Shown: positions 35,874 through 50,227, counted from the first letter of the stretch. The stretch: DNA of 64,000 nucleotides from Anaeramoeba flamelloides (GCA_027625915.1 JANTQA010000060.1:2480001-2544000), one strand, 5' to 3'. The notes: a model not told the origin generated them from the sequence alone. Program-made: numbers and translations.

Positions 35874-36432
35874 AAAATTTTTATACTAATCTGAAAAATA
35901 TAGGATTTCTGAATAGATCAAAGAATTACGAAGAACAACAACACCAAACAAAACAGAAGTATAGTTCTTTAAATACATTTTAAAAATTATTTACGAAGAT
36001 ATTGATAAAGATTAAATTGTAATTTTTTCATAAAACAATGAGAAAAATTTCATTTTTTGTATTTTTCTAAAGAACAATTGGTTTTATTTCAGAAATTTTG
36101 GAAATATGAACGAAATTTCCCAACAAAAGTACTAAATCTTATTTCGCAATTTCCAATAATTCAAGATCTAACATCTATCTTCAATTCGAATCAAAAACTA
36201 GAATATAAGTGATGTTCAATTTTTATCTCCAAATACATAAGTCCTGAATAAAAAAAAATATTCGTAAAATTTTTACTAAAAGGGTTAAGGTTAATATAAA
36301 GTCATAGATATCACCACACAGAAAAAAAAAGTAACAAAAACTTATCAAATAATTAAAGATATTTTTTAAGTCACCTAAGGAGATGAACTTGTTAAAATAA
36401 TTGGTATTATTTATTTAAATATCAAAATCTTA

Positions 36433-36433
<1 letters not shown>

Positions 36434-36464
<31 letters not shown>
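36434..36464 (+). repeat. TG dinucleotide microsatellite
   Basis: About 15 uninterrupted TG units. Confidence 0.95.
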
Positions 36465-36465
<1 letters not shown>

Positions 36466-38765
36466 TATGAAACTCTAGACTTTTAAAATCTGTAAGAAGA
36501 CTTAAAAATCTTGGGTCTTGGCTTTTGAATAAAACCATTAATTAGACAAAACTTCATGATTTGTGTTTCTTGATTATATTCTTCTGAATATTTCTCATTT
36601 ATCCAATTTAAGCATGGGAAGGGGGATAAAACCCAATCAAAAATTATATTATTGCTTTTCTTGAAATATATTAAAATAAATTCTTTAAATTTTTAAAAGC
36701 ACTGGAAATTCTAAAAAGAAAACAAATTATTTTCCATGTAAGTTCTTTTTTATACTTTCAGAATTTTTAAATTTATTTACTTAAATTAGCTAGTTATTCC
36801 CAAGCTAAAAGATCCACTTCTAATCAAATTCAAAAAATTAAAATAAAATATACCATTTTGAAAAGTTCCTAAATCACCACTATTAAGAATTGGTTTAACT
36901 GGAGTGAAATTCACTAAAAAAGAACATTTTTTATGAAAAATATATTTATTGGGTGATAACCCTTACAAGTTTTGAGAGACTCTCATTTTATTGTTTTGGC
37001 TTTATTCTTTTGAATTGAAAAATGTTGGCGTGTAGGATTCGTTATTTTATAAAAATAGAGGGTTTTATTTTTGTTAGGTAGACACTTATCCCCCTTTTTA
37101 ATTATAACTATTAAGCAATGCCAGTGATACTGGGTACACTTTTATTTATTTATTTATTTTTTTTTTTTTTTTTTTTTTGGTATAAGTTTTTTTTTTGATT
37201 ACCTGTTGCGAATTTTTGTAAAATTGATACCGGTAGGCACATTTTACCCATTTTTAGTGTCATGCTTTATTATAAATTAAATTCGTTTTTTTTCTTTAAC
37301 TAAAAAACGCTAATGTTTAAATAAAAAATAGATGGGGTATATTCTTTTTTAATATATTAATATTTCAATTTAAAAATAGAAATTAAAATAATCAAGAAAA
37401 AAAGCAATAAAAACTTTAAATAAATAAATTGATACCGGTATCTTTTTTTTCTAACATCTGTAGTATATATATATATATAATACTGTTTATATCATTATTC
37501 TTATTCTTATTCTTCTTCTTCTTATTATTGTTATCATCATCATCATCATTGTTCTTTGAGATTCAAAAAAGAGAAATTTTTTCATGGAAAATAATTACTG
37601 CGAAATAGATTTAATTACTTCTTCAAAGATTTTCACACATCATTTTAATTCCCATTTTTATTAAAACACATACATTCATTTTTAGTTCATAAACTGTGAT
37701 ATTTTTGATTTTTTTTTTTTTTTTTTTTTTGAGTTGTAGAGTTATTTAAAAATTTAATTATTTTTTTGAAATACAAGTCCGACAAAAAAAGGATAAAAAA
37801 TTACTTTTTTTTCTAGGTATATATATATTGTTTATTTCTCAAACATATATCGATGTTAGATAATTCTCATCTGATTATGGGTATTATTGTGGTTTCCATT
37901 TTTTTTTATTATATTTTTTTATTTGAGTAATAAAAGGTTGAATGTTTGAAAAAGTCCTTAAATATAGAAAATAGAAGAGACATACCCATCTAGAAAAAAA
38001 GTAATTACTTCATATTGTAATTAACCAGTTATGTTTTTTATATAAAAAAAAATATAAAACTTAAAATGCGTTGTTATTGTACAGCTTTTTATATTTTGAT
38101 AGTTTAGATGGGAAAAAGAAAACACCCTTCTAAATATGTTACAATTTAGAAAAAGTTAATTTTTTTGTTAAGGATAAGTACTTTTACCATTTTTATTAAA
38201 AATTTAAAATCTGTCTAACTCTTATGAGATAAAAAAAAATGTTAAAAAAACTTCAAAGATTGTTTTCCATTTTTATTTTTTTTAATTTTTATTCATTGTT
38301 GATCCAAACACTCCAAAAAATAACAAATAACACCATTTGGTCTATTTTTAACAAAAATAAATATTTTTTATTTGTAGGTACCAAAAAATCACCCTGCCAA
38401 GATCAATATATCACTTATTATCTGAACTTTGAACAAATAATGGCATATATTTATGATTTATACCCAATATATTTTCGAGTCAATTCTAAAAAAAATAAAA
38501 AAATAACTTGGAAATACACTTGAATTTTTTTTATAAAATATTTTTTTTCCACTGTGGAAATGTTAGATCCAATTTCTATCAGAAACTAATCAATTTCATT
38601 GAAAAAAAAAAAAATCAAGTAAAATTGTAAATCTGAATCCGTATTAAATTTATCAAAATTTAGACCCAGTTCAAGAAAATATGATATTTTTTATATTTTA
38701 ATTCAGGAATTTTCATTCATTAGATGTATTTTTTTTTGATCTATATAACTCCTCATTTTCTATTA

Positions 38766-38961
38766 CAGTCAGTTCCACTTTTAAAGCACAAACTTACAAC
38801 GAAATTTAAGGCACAAAAAAATCTCTAAAAAAGGCACAAAATTTGCATTTGTTATTTTTACAAATGATTTTACAAGAATCTGAATTGTGTGCCTTAATTT
38901 GAGATTTTGATTGTACTTTATATTTTCGTTGAAGTTTGTGCCTTAAAAGTGGAACTGACGG
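38766..38961. mobile_element. pogo/mariner-type MITE P1 (196 bp)
   Basis: Ends CAGTCAGTTCCACTTTTAAA and complement of CCGTCAGTTCCACTTTTAAG, flanked by TA. Sub-terminal AAGGCAC repeats recur on both arms. Same family as 58606-59328. Confidence 0.85.
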
Positions 38962-39314
38962 TAAATTAGAAAAAAAAAAAAACGAATATTATCATTATTT
39001 TTGTAATTTTAAATGAGATTTTCTTTTTGCCCCATTTTAGCCCCCCATCAATTTTTTTTATTTACAAAATTCAATTCTTTTTCTTTAATTTGAGAATATA
39101 TATATATATATATATATTACTTATTATGATAATAGTATCAGAAAAAAAATTTTTGAAATATAATCTTGAAAATAAATTTCTAAAAAATGTTTTTTTGTTT
39201 TTTAAAAAAATAAGAAATGCAATACTAGGAAAAATTCAAGATAAGCGTCATTATTTATTGATTACCAACCAACTTACAATGATTAATGACCAACAAATCT
39301 TGGAAACATACACT

Positions 39315-39346
<32 letters not shown>

Positions 39347-40017
39347 CAGACTTGATTTAACAAATTTACTTGTAATAATAATTTCCCTCGTTTAAATTTT
39401 ATAGAAGTATTGATATGTTGAAAATAGTATTCATACCGTTTTGCATTATCTTTACCGATTGATTAATCTAATAAATTAAACAGAACATATTTCTCAACCA
39501 ATCTGTAAAAACACAATACATTGGCGAGTCTGTTCTTACCGGAATTGATAAAAAAAAAAAAATAAAATAAAAATGGATATTAACACACTAATATTTTTAT
39601 ACAGTTGAATACCCAGGTAATAATTTTTAACCCTGAAAATTATAAAAAAAACCTTTTACAAAATTTATACAAAATTCCAAAATGATTTTAAAAGAAACCA
39701 TTTCTAAAAAGGAATAATTATGAATTCTGAAATAAACCCTACTTATTATTTAAAAAATTCACTAATTATATGATCTAATAACCCAGTCAAAGTAGTCACT
39801 GGTTTAAATATGACCGTATTTATAGACATAGTAGAATATAACAATAAAATTATAAAATAGTCTGTTTTACTAAACCAAAATCTTGGGAGGTATATATTTT
39901 TATTAAAATTTGGAAGTAAACCTTCATGAAAAAAGATTATTAAACCAAAAAAATATATATAAATTAAATTTTAATTGTTTAAACTGGATGCAAAAAAGGA
40001 AAAATTTTTAAATTGAG

Positions 40018-40520
40018 GCATTGAAAATAATACAGTATATGGAAATAATCCCTAACACAATTTTTAATGTTGAATATTAGTAAAATTGATATATCTTAAT
40101 AAATATTTAAAATCAAATTCTTTTAATGAAAGAATCAAACTTGATAAAATTCTAACTAATCCACTAATTAGAATGATGACTAATGAAATTAAATTTGTTC
40201 AAAAAACTATCCAATCAATAAAAGAACAAGTCTAAAAATTATCATTTTCCAAACTCTTAGCAAACCTCTATAAAATCTATTGTTTTTGAAAATAAGTAGA
40301 TCTACTATAGGTTATCAAACAATTAATTCGGTACACTCTAAACACCCCCCACTTTAATGAAATTTAGGTAGGTTTATTACGAGGTTCAGGAAAAATTTGG
40401 TTATTTATCAAAAGGGGTTGATTGGAAATATTTATTACAATTACATAACAATTTTCCTATAATTAACCAATAAAAAATACCATGAAGGTAATTTTCATGT
40501 CAGGTATTTTTTTTTCAATG
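40018..40520 (+). mobile_element. MITE family D, copy D1
   Basis: Shares with D2 and D3 the segments TATTAGAATGATG-like, TCATTTTCCAAA and CTTTAATGAA(A)TTTAGGTAGG, and the right end CATGTCAGGTATTTTT. The left end is diverged, so the boundary is approximate. Confidence 0.65.
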
Positions 40521-40589
40521 TTTTAATATTTTCTGTTTTTTTTCTGACCAAGAAAAGATATTTGAAAGTAAAATTAATCAAACACTATT

Positions 40590-40905
40590 AATACTGGTCA
40601 ATTAAAACTTAAGTCTTATTTCACATGAACAAGAAAGTCATTACATCAAAATTCAAGAAATTACAATTTTAATTCTTTTTAAAAATTAAATCTTCAATTT
40701 AAGAAAATAACAAATTCTTAAATTTTGGTTTAATTTGATGTATTAAATTCTAATTTAATTCGAATAATCAATCTAGTTTTTGGATTTAGTTTTTATTTTC
40801 AAATGAAGGACAAAACACGTAAAAAAAGATTCGAAAAAAAGATTAATTTTACTGTCATTTTACAATTAAAATAAAGATGAAAATTGTTTTCAAAATGTTT
40901 ACTCT
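40590..40905 (+). repeat. repeat G2
   Basis: Same family as G1, with extra left homology to G3 (TTTCACATGAA, ATCAAAA). Confidence 0.6.
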
Positions 40906-41397
40906 CCAAAATCATCTTATAGACTAAATTTTAGAATTAAAGAATATGGTTTTCGTGTACATAATAAAATCCAATTTTGTTTTAATTTTCCAACTTTTTT
41001 TCAAACAACTTTTTTGCAACATGAAAAAAAAAAATCCTCCGAAATAGAAATAATTATTGTTCTTTTCGAAAACTATATTGACTGGAATTAGAGAAAACAC
41101 AATCAAAAATCTAATTGGTAAACTTCCAAAGTGTTTTCTATTTCTTAAATACAAAAAATCTCCCGACTTTAACAAAGTTTATCACTTTTGTCACTTATTT
41201 CCTTTTTAAAAGTATTGGTTGGTGTTTGAATGATTTGTAAGTTGTCTAAAAGTAAATGAAACTTTGAAAAAGGTGAAAGATTAAAAAAAGTCATCAAATT
41301 GTATGTGGTTTTTCAACCTCTTTTCCGATCATTTTTTCTAAATAAAAGCCCAAATTTCTTTTTCCTAGCAAAACAAAGCAATTAACTAACCTGCAAA

Positions 41398-44300
41398 ATG
41401 GGAAATTTAAAAACCCATCACCTCTCTTCTGGTCTTGAAGAAAATGGGTTTTTACCCCCACGTGAATTTTCTTCAAAAGATCTTCTCGTAAGCGGATTAT
41501 TTCAAGTAGATCACAAAATTGGATCTGGCTCTTTTGGGAAAATCCATTTGTGTACTCGTGTGTCAAATGGAGAAATTTATGCTGTTAAATTTGTATAAAC
41601 AACTTTTTGAGCGTTTTTTTAATTTTTGAAATGTTGTAGCCCATCTTTTTATAAAGTGAAATATTTTTTTTTTTTTTTTTTCCTTTGAACCAAATTAACA
41701 ACTTTTTGAACAAACAAAAAATAGGAAACAGAATCTGAAGAAGGCCAGCTCAACTATGAATATAAATTATATCAAATTTTTAAAGGGCACCCGGGTTTTC
41801 CAAAGGTGTATCATTTTGGGATCTACAATTACCAGCATTTCATGATTATGGATTATTTGGGTCCAAATTTGGAAACGCTGTTCAACTACTGCCAAAGGAA
41901 ATTTAGTTTGAAAACCATCTTAATGATCATAGATCAATTAATATGTCGAATAGAGCAGGTGCATTCAAAATCATTTATTTACAGAGACATCAAGCCAGAA
42001 AATTTTGTAATTGGGAAAAACAACCACAAAAATCAAATTTTTATGATCGATTTTGGGCTCGCCAAACTGTATCGAGACTTTTGGACACACAGACAAAACA
42101 AATTTAAAAACAATTGCGATTTGGTTGGCACTGTGAGGTACTCTTCCATAAACACACATATGGGCATTGAGCAATCAAGAAGGGATGATCTGGAAAGTAT
42201 TGGCTATACGATCATTTATTTTTTAAAGGGAAGGCTCCCCTGGCAAGGCTTTAAAGTTGTAAATAACAAAGAAAGACACAAATTGGTTGGAGAAAAAAAA
42301 ATTGATACCCCTGTAAAGGTGTTGTGTGAAGGGTTACCAGGTTTGTTGAATATTTTGCTTATTATTAATTTTTTTTTTTTTTTTTTTGAACTTTTCTTTT
42401 TGCGTTCCTTATTTTCGAAAATTAACTTTTACTCTTTCCAACCCTTTTTTCTAAATTTGAAAGAATCCAAAGAATAGTTTTAAAAACGGAAATAATTCCC
42501 TTACAATTTTGTTTTCAATACCAATAAATTCAAAAATTAAAATTTTGCCAACAATCAAATATTCTGAAATCTGAAAAAGTCTTTGGATTAAAAAAATTAG
42601 AAAATTTTCTACACCAACTTTTTGTAATTCAACATTACTTGAATTACAGTTGTTTAAAATTCAGATTTTTACACAGCTCAAATGAGTTTTTTTTTTTTTT
42701 ATTTCTTTTTAGACTTTTATTCAAGAATTTACCAAGCCTTAAAAACTCAATCAACCACTTCCCATATATTTTTTACGATAATAAATATGGAAAAAAAAAA
42801 CTGATTTCAATGGTTTACCTCTGGTTAAACAATTCATTCATTAGTTTAGATCATGAATTGTTGAAAGTATTTGGAAAAACATTAAATAAAAAACTAAATC
42901 AAAACAATTGACCATTTTTGCAAGAAGGTGACCAATTGTAAATTGGTAATATTCTGGCAAAATTTTTTACCAACAACACACCCCATAATCTAAGAACATT
43001 TTATCTCATAAGGACAAAATTATTTCTTTTTAAAAATTATTTTGAAACTGTCAATTTTTTTTAATTGAAATCTAACCAAATTCGGTAAAGATCAAATCTA
43101 AGATCTCCATTTTACATTGTTGTTGCTGTTGGAAATTTCAACAAAAGAGTTCAAGAAACCCAAACTAAAGAGATACATCTTGAACTTCATGAAGGCTTTT
43201 ACAATTAAAAAAAAAAAAATTTGCTTCAATTTCAATTTACTAAACAACCGAAAGATACATATATAAAATAATACATTTTTTGTTTCAATATTAAATGATT
43301 TTTTATCATATTGAAACCAACTTGTTGTGAAAATTTCGTGACCCTACACTCGCAATTTTATTTCTTTCTTTTTGTTTTAAATTTATCTCAAATATTCCTG
43401 CAATTTTTCAAACAAAAAAATAAAATTTCTATTTTTAAAATTTATAAAATTGTACTTTTCTTTCGAATTTATTTCTTTATTTTTTTTTATTGACTTTTAT
43501 ATAAAAAAATAATTTGATTTAAATACAACAATTCATGTTAAAATGTGCTTTCAATGACCATTTTTATGAAGTTATGTACTAATTCAAAAACATCATCTTC
43601 TTGTAAATACGGTCACTTAAAATCCACACTGAAAAAATATTTTGAAAAATAACCTATTATATTGTGCAAATCCAAAATAGATCAATAAAAGATAAATATT
43701 GGAAATTATAGATATAGTTGTGAAAAAAATACCATACATGAAAAAAATCCTGGAAATGATTTTTCATTGTGAATATTAGTAAAATTGTTATGTAATTTCT
43801 TTTATTGAAGATCAAATCCTTTTTTTTTAAGAATCAAACTTTTTAAATTTAAACTCACTCACTTATTAGAATGATGATTGATGAAATTACATTTGTCCAA
43901 AACAGCATTAAATCATCAAAAAACAAGAATAAAAATTATCATTTTCCAAAACTCTTGTAAACCTCGATAAAACTCTATTTGTTTTTCAAAAAAAAATTGA
44001 TCTACTTTGGCTATCAAACTATTGATTGAGTATTCTAGAGAGCCTACTTTAATGAACTTTAGGTAGGTTTATTACTAGGCTCATAAAAAATTTGGTTATT
44101 TATAAAAAGGATTTGATTGTAAATATTCACAATTAAAAATCTTTTCCAGTATTTTTTTCATGTCAGGTATTTTTTCCCTACTATATTTGACATTTTTAGA
44201 TTACGTGAAAAAATTTTCATTTTCAAGATGTGGAAAAAGTTTTTTGATTTAATTGAATATCAAAAAAAATAAATTATTATGATATTTTGATAAGATACAG

Positions 44301-47300
44301 CTGTTCCAAGGCTACCGTGAATTTTTATATGAATCAAATTTTGATGCTGATATAGATTTTTAAAAAGTTGGATATGAGCATAAGAAAGCTCATATTGAAA
44401 AAAAATTTTCACAAATGAACTTATTTCAAAGATTTTCTTTTGAGATTCAAAAAATTAATTTTCAGATCCCTGAATTGCTTCAAACCTGGAAAATCTGTTG
44501 AGATGCCACTTAAAAGTTTCTATTGAAATACCGAAAATATTTTTGATCTTATCACAAGAAAATCTTTGAAATAAGTTCATTTGTGAAAATTTTTTTTCAA
44601 TATGAGCTTTCTTATGCTCATATCCAACTTTTTAAAAATCTATATCAGCATCAAAATTTGATTCATATAAAAATTCACGGTATCCTTGGTAAGACTGTAA
44701 TACTTTTTTGAATGTGGCACCGAAAAAAAAACAATAAAAATAAGAATAATAATCATTTTTATTCCCAACCTAAATCAATTGAATTAGAAAAATTTTCAAA
44801 AAACATACAAAATTTTATCAAAATTATTTTTTTTATTTGTGGAAAAACAAATTTTAATATTGGTCTTTTAAAATATCAGATAACAATTTAATAGATATTT
44901 TAAAATGATTTAAGATTTTTTAAGATATACTTTTTAAGATTTATTAAAAAAAAATTTCCTTTTTGAAACATTTTGATTTTCAAGTTCAGTTTTTTTTAAT
45001 CTTGACAATACAAAACATGTTTATGTGATACATTAAAATTACTACTAGATTCATATTACCATTAATTAAAAATTTATCTCAAAGTTAAATAAGGAAGCTT
45101 AATTAAATGGTTAAAATTATCATTTCTAATTCATTTTATAAGGACCTTTGGGGATTTTCAACAAATAGTTTTAAAACACTGATAAATTCAATAAATGTTA
45201 AAGTTTTCAGTTCATTTTTCAAATTATTTTCATTTACCCAGTTTGAACCCAAGAAAGATTTTATTAGTTTAAATGCAAAATAAACTTTGTAAAATGAGTT
45301 GATCTTCAAAAATGTAATTTGTAATGAACTGTTTTGGGAGTTGAGTACTTGAATTTGAAAAAAGGAGATTGAACTAAAAAAATTTTTACATTTTTTTGAA
45401 TTTATTAGTCTTTTGGGATTTGAAATAAAATATTTTCATTTCTTAATTCGAAAATAACAGTATTGTTATTATTATCAACTGGACATCTTCAAATAATCAC
45501 GTATCATTAATGTGTGCTGTTATTTATAATTTCTTTATTATTATATCATAAAGAAATTAAATTTCATTAGAATTACATTCTGTAATTTTTTCTTTTCTTT
45601 ATCTAAAAGATTCTTTTTTAAACTTAGCATTTTTTTTTTTTAAAGTAATTTGCAGACTTATGGGATAATTTTTAATTTAAAAATTATTTAGTATTATCTA
45701 ATAACCTTTTATCAATTCAATGATTTTCGTTACTTGGAAATTTTGATTTTTTAATCTAATGGAAAATATTTTTTTCCACTATTTTTTTTTCCACTCAAAG
45801 TTTAAAAATACTTTTTATTTATTTTTTCTAAAAGATAAAATCGAATGTTTACTTCTCTTAAAATAAAATCAATGAATCAATCAAATTAGTACCCTTTTTA
45901 AAAGGGGAAAAAAAGATAGTTGGCTGAATCTAAAAGTTGAAAAGATTTATAATTTAATATTTGTGTGCATGAAAAGTAAGGGAGAAAAAAAAATAAATTA
46001 CAATACATAACAACAAAGAATTTGTTCCTATTGAATTAGTTTAAAACTTCTTATTGAAAGGGATTGGCCCTCTTTCCATGAAAGAAATATCTTAGTTTAT
46101 ATTAAGATACAATCATTCAATATAGTGGTAAAAAATTTTCACTAATTTTAATAGAATGCGACATTTCTTAGACCTTCGATCAATAAAACCACCCATAACC
46201 CCAAAGGAATTGTTTTTCAAACTGAAACATAAAATCACGATAAACTCGTTTTAAAAAAAGATTGTGATCAAAATTTTTGATAATAAATCCCCTAAAAATA
46301 GGTCAATTAAAGTTTAGTCGACAATTTTTTTGGATACTTTTGAAAATTTTATTGTAATACTTTCTAAAAATGTTCAAACCAATTTTTTCAATTAAAAACT
46401 TTTATTTCCTTAAAATTATTAACTTTTTTGTTAAAAAACAAACAAACAAACATTTATTTATTCAAATAGAGGAATTTGAATTTTATCTTGATTATTGTAA
46501 GGATTTAACTTTTAGTGAAAAACCAAATTACACATTATTAAGATCAAAATTTCGAAATTTATTCTTGCGAAAGGGTTATGTCTATGATTATCAATTTGAT
46601 TGGGAAATAAAATATCAAAAGGAAATGGAAAAACAAAGAATCATTATGAATGAATCTCTGCAAAAAAATCTAAATAAAACTGGCACGCCAAAACAAATAG
46701 ATTTTAAAGAAACAATAAAGGATCTATCTAATAAAAGTAAAACCAATCTTCAATCCAAAGAAGGGAGTGAAAAAAAAATAATCCAATTTTTAAATGGATT
46801 AAATATAAATAGCTTAAATGAAGGTAAACAAATAAAAAAGGGAAATCATAAAAAAGGCAAGGATGTGTCTCGAAATGAAAAAGAGAATCAATTTGAAAGC
46901 AAGAAAAGTAAAAACAAAACGAATAACAAAAATAAGAAAAACAAGAACAAACATAAGATCAAAGAAAAGAAAAAGGAAAAGAGTAGGGGTAATTCTCTTG
47001 TTAAAATCGAAGAATTGGTTAATATAAACGATCTAAGTTTCACCAAAAATGAGACAAATAAACCTGATTTAAACTTAATGGAAAAACTAGAAGAATATGA
47101 AGAAAGAAAGAAATTCTATAATGGCAAAGAAAATTCAAAATTGAAAACCAAAGTTGAAAATTTCTTATTACAACAGCAAAAATTAATTGAATTAACAGAA
47201 AAACAAAAAAAATCAATGTCCGAATATTTTTTAAGAACTGATGAGATTTATTTAAGAAAATATAAAGAAATGCGGAATAGCCATTGGGAAATTGAAGAGA

Positions 47301-47767
47301 AAATAAGAAACGGCAAGATCGCCACTGACGAAACAATTGATCAATTAATGCTCACTTTTAAAATGGATCTAAATGCAAAAATTACAATTAATTCTTTAAT
47401 CTTTTTAGAAATTGATCATATTCATCTTTTATATTTAATCAATAGAAAAAAAAGTTTGCTACAATTGGGCATTGATTTAGATTTTGGGAATTTAAAAATA
47501 AATAAAATAAAAAAATCTAATCAAATTGGTAAAAAATTATGGGTGCAAAAGAATATGATTGAAAAAAAACAGTTGATAAACCAAAAATTTACAATTTTGC
47601 AAAATGTTTTTCATTTAAAAGAAGTTAAATTAGATGAAAAAATCCAAAAATTAATTATCAAAATTCAATTCCATTTAAATAAAAATATGAAAAATAAAAA
47701 ATTAGACCGTTTAAATGAAAATTTAGATAATCTAATTGATCTGGTAAAGAAACTTGTTTTAAAATAA
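41398..47767 (+). CDS. Casein kinase 1-family Ser/Thr kinase with long charged tail, three exons
   Basis: Exons 41398-41592, 41725-42340 and 46470-47767; joins are phase 0 (TTT/GAA) and phase 1 (G/AG), giving 702 aa. The kinase domain spans about 35-318: Gly loop KIGSGSFGKIH (40-50), YAVKF with Lys64, catalytic loop YRDIKPENF (Asp153), DFG at 174-176, and the CK1 signatures NTHMGIEQSRRDDLES and LPWQG. Exon 3 supplies the end of the C-lobe (EEFEFYLDYCKDLTFSEKPNY, LFLRKGYVYDY), so the distant exon is essential. CK1s phosphorylate acidic or primed Ser/Thr sites in many pathways. The catalytic-loop His usual in CK1 is Tyr151 here. The protein starts MGNLKT, which fits the N-myristoylation pattern (Gly2, Thr6). 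Residues about 320-702 are Lys/Asn/Glu-rich with coiled-coil-like stretches. The second intron is 4.1 kb and holds repeats. Confidence 0.9.
43715..44183 (+). mobile_element. MITE family D, copy D2 (469 bp)
   Basis: Best-kept D copy: left TAGTTGTGAAAAAAATACC and right complement of TAGTAGGGAAAAAATACC, followed inside by ACATGAAAAAAAT on both arms; flanked by TA. Lies in the kinase intron. Confidence 0.75.
44298..44697. mobile_element. palindromic TA-flanked MITE (400 bp)
   Basis: Long arms (more than 120 bp each) with CCGTGAATTTTTATATGAAT at positions 44313-44332 and its complement near 44680. Ends read CAG...CTG next to TA, as in Tc1/mariner/pogo-type elements. In the kinase intron. Confidence 0.85.
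45170..45490 (+). repeat. repeat L3 (diverged)
   Basis: Shares AGATTGAACTAAAAAAATTT and the following TTTGAATTTATTAGT, plus a GAAATAAAATATTTTCATTT block also found at 10496-10512. Confidence 0.45.
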
Positions 47768-49699
47768 TGACATTTCAATATATTGATTTTTTGATTTTTT
47801 TTTTTGATTTTTATTTCTGTTTTATCTAATTGAGTGAAGAAAACTAATTAGCAAAATTCAAATGAAGAAAAAATAACACTTATTGTTACGAATTAACAGT
47901 AATATCAATAAATCCTTCGAAAGTGAATTAGATATTTACAAGTACCAAATATAATTTTTTTTAACACTCATCATTTTAAAACAGCTATACTTTTTTGAAG
48001 TTTCCTTTTTTTTCTCTCAAAAAATGCATTTTTTTTTTTTTTTTTTTTAATAAAAAGTAGAGAAGAAGAAAAACAATCAATTATATGCTTCTAGTTTGAT
48101 GAATAAAGTATTCAAGAAGTCAAACAGTGGTGGTAATGTAAACTGGGCTTATACCCGATTAACCTTGTTATCGGATAACTTCTAACGAATACATTAATAA
48201 CTCCTTGTTTTGTTAAATATTTTTTTGGTTATGTTATTATTTAATCAGGTGATATTATCATGAATAAGCTGAAATTTTCGTCATAATTAGCACAGCTGAA
48301 ACAACCAATTACCATTCAACACCTAGGTACAAAATAATACTTTTAAATTCAATTTCTACTTTTTTTCTTATTTTTTTGATTTCTTAACATTTTTCGAGTG
48401 AAGGAAAATAGCCGCGGTGAGTGAATTATGTGTATTTAAAGGTTTTGAATTGATAATAGAAGCAAAATTTTATTTTGGAATTTTCAAAATTAAAAAACAT
48501 TTTTTCTCATTTTACTTTTTTTTTTATTTGTTTCATTGACAGAATTCTAATACTTTTTTTTTATTACAAGGTCGAAATAATTTCTTGTAAAAAAATATGT
48601 TACTCTAAGATTACTGAAACTTCGAAAATAATTGTAGAGTAATCATATTTATATCCAATTGAATTTTATTTGGATCTTGGATTGAAGATCAAAATGAACA
48701 TTTTTGTTTTTCTCAATATGATCAAAGAATTTGAGGCTTTTCAATTTTAAAGAAAATCTATGGATTGATTAGAGTTATTTAATACAGATATCAATTATTT
48801 ACTGAATACTATTATTAACCTTATTTCTTATTTGTACTTTTAAAGTCAATTCTACGAATAATTGATATTTGAAAAATAAAAAGTTGGGTCATTTTGACCA
48901 AAACAGAGTTTATTAGATCTTTGCTTTGCTTTCTTTTTTTTTCTTTCTCTTTTTCTTGCCTTTGTTTAAAAAAGAATCTGATTTTCTTTTGGTTTTTTAA
49001 AAGAAAAGTTATCAGAAATGTTATATTATTCTCTACATTATAGTTAAGTTACACAACTCTAAATAAAAATTGGGTTTAAATTAAATTGAATCTAATTGTT
49101 TGGAATCACCCCCATAAATCACAAAACGTGTTAAACAATCCTAAAAAAACCCTTTATTTCCATAAATGGATTAAATTCATGAAGAGATAATGTTTATTTA
49201 GAAAAATAACAAAATACTTAATAAAATGATTTGTTTATAATTGAGCTTCAATATTCTATATTTGCTTCAATTAAAAGAAAATCAAATTTTAACAGTCTTA
49301 AATTAAAAGGAACAACCTTTTTACTTGAATTAGTTAGAAAATTATAAATAACCTATTCATTACATATGACATAAATATATACAATTAGTCCTTTTTTGAG
49401 ATATTCTATATATCACTTTTTATTGTTTTCTACATATTATAAATTATATTCTGGAAGTCCTAAGCTATTTTATATAATTATTGTTTCCAAATAAGTCTAA
49501 AAACATGTTTTTCCCACCTTATTAGGACGATAATAATGATTAGAATTTGAGTTATTAGGGGAATTCTTGAACAGATTTGTTTATTAAATATTTTACGATT
49601 ATTTTCCCTTGATTGTAAAATTTTTCTCTATTTTAAAATCTTTTAATTTTTTAAAGTTGATATTTTTGATATCATCTATGTTTCGTTTAATTTGGTTGA

Positions 49700-49700
49700 A

Positions 49701-49758
<58 letters not shown>
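49700..49758 (+). repeat. ATT trinucleotide microsatellite
   Basis: About 19 uninterrupted ATT units in the intergenic gap between the convergent kinase and Ras-BTB genes. Confidence 0.95.
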
Positions 49759-50227
49759 TGCAAAATATGATAATTATATCATCACTGAATAATTATAATT
49801 TTTATTTGATCAGTTATTAACCAGATCAAATACATAATTTAGCAGATTTTTTTTTTTTTTGTTTTTTGTTTTTTCAAAATCTCAAAAAAGAATTTTTTTT
49901 TAATTATTGTTATCTACATATTTTAAAAAATAGATTGATTTTTGAAACAAAATAGTGATAATAACAATATTACCTTTTTATTTTTATTTGAACCTTTAAT
50001 GTAATTATAACAAAAAAACCCAATATTTTAAGAAAGGGGCAAACCATTAAGTATTCAAAGCTTCTGAACTTGGGCGACAAAATCAAGAAAAAGATCATCA
50101 AAACTAAAATAAATTTTCCACAAACACTGAAAAATAATTTGATACAAAAAGAAGGAAGGATAGGAGTTAAAAACCTTGAAAAATATATTTTTTTTATCAA
50201 ATAAATTTAACTTTTTTCCTGTCAATT

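Larger units (their letters stand above)
34532..41397. other. 6.9-kb divergent intergenic region
   Basis: Between the RND start (minus) and the kinase start (plus). Holds an inverted segment at 34978-35067, M2, the TG microsatellite, P1, D1 and G2. Open stretches such as 38239-38523 match nothing I know. Confidence 0.6.
42341..46469 (+). other. 4.1-kb intron of the casein kinase gene, repeat-filled
   Basis: Donor CCAG/GTTTGT at 42341, acceptor TTCAAATAG at 46469, phase 1. It splits the kinase C-lobe. It contains MITE D2 (43715-44183), the TA-flanked palindromic MITE (44298-44697) and repeat L3. No other exon seen. Confidence 0.8.

Noticed and set aside
36617-37098. GGGGGATAA and TTATCCCCC as ends of a MITE of about 480 bp.
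   Set aside because: Only about 11 bases match and no target duplication is clear.
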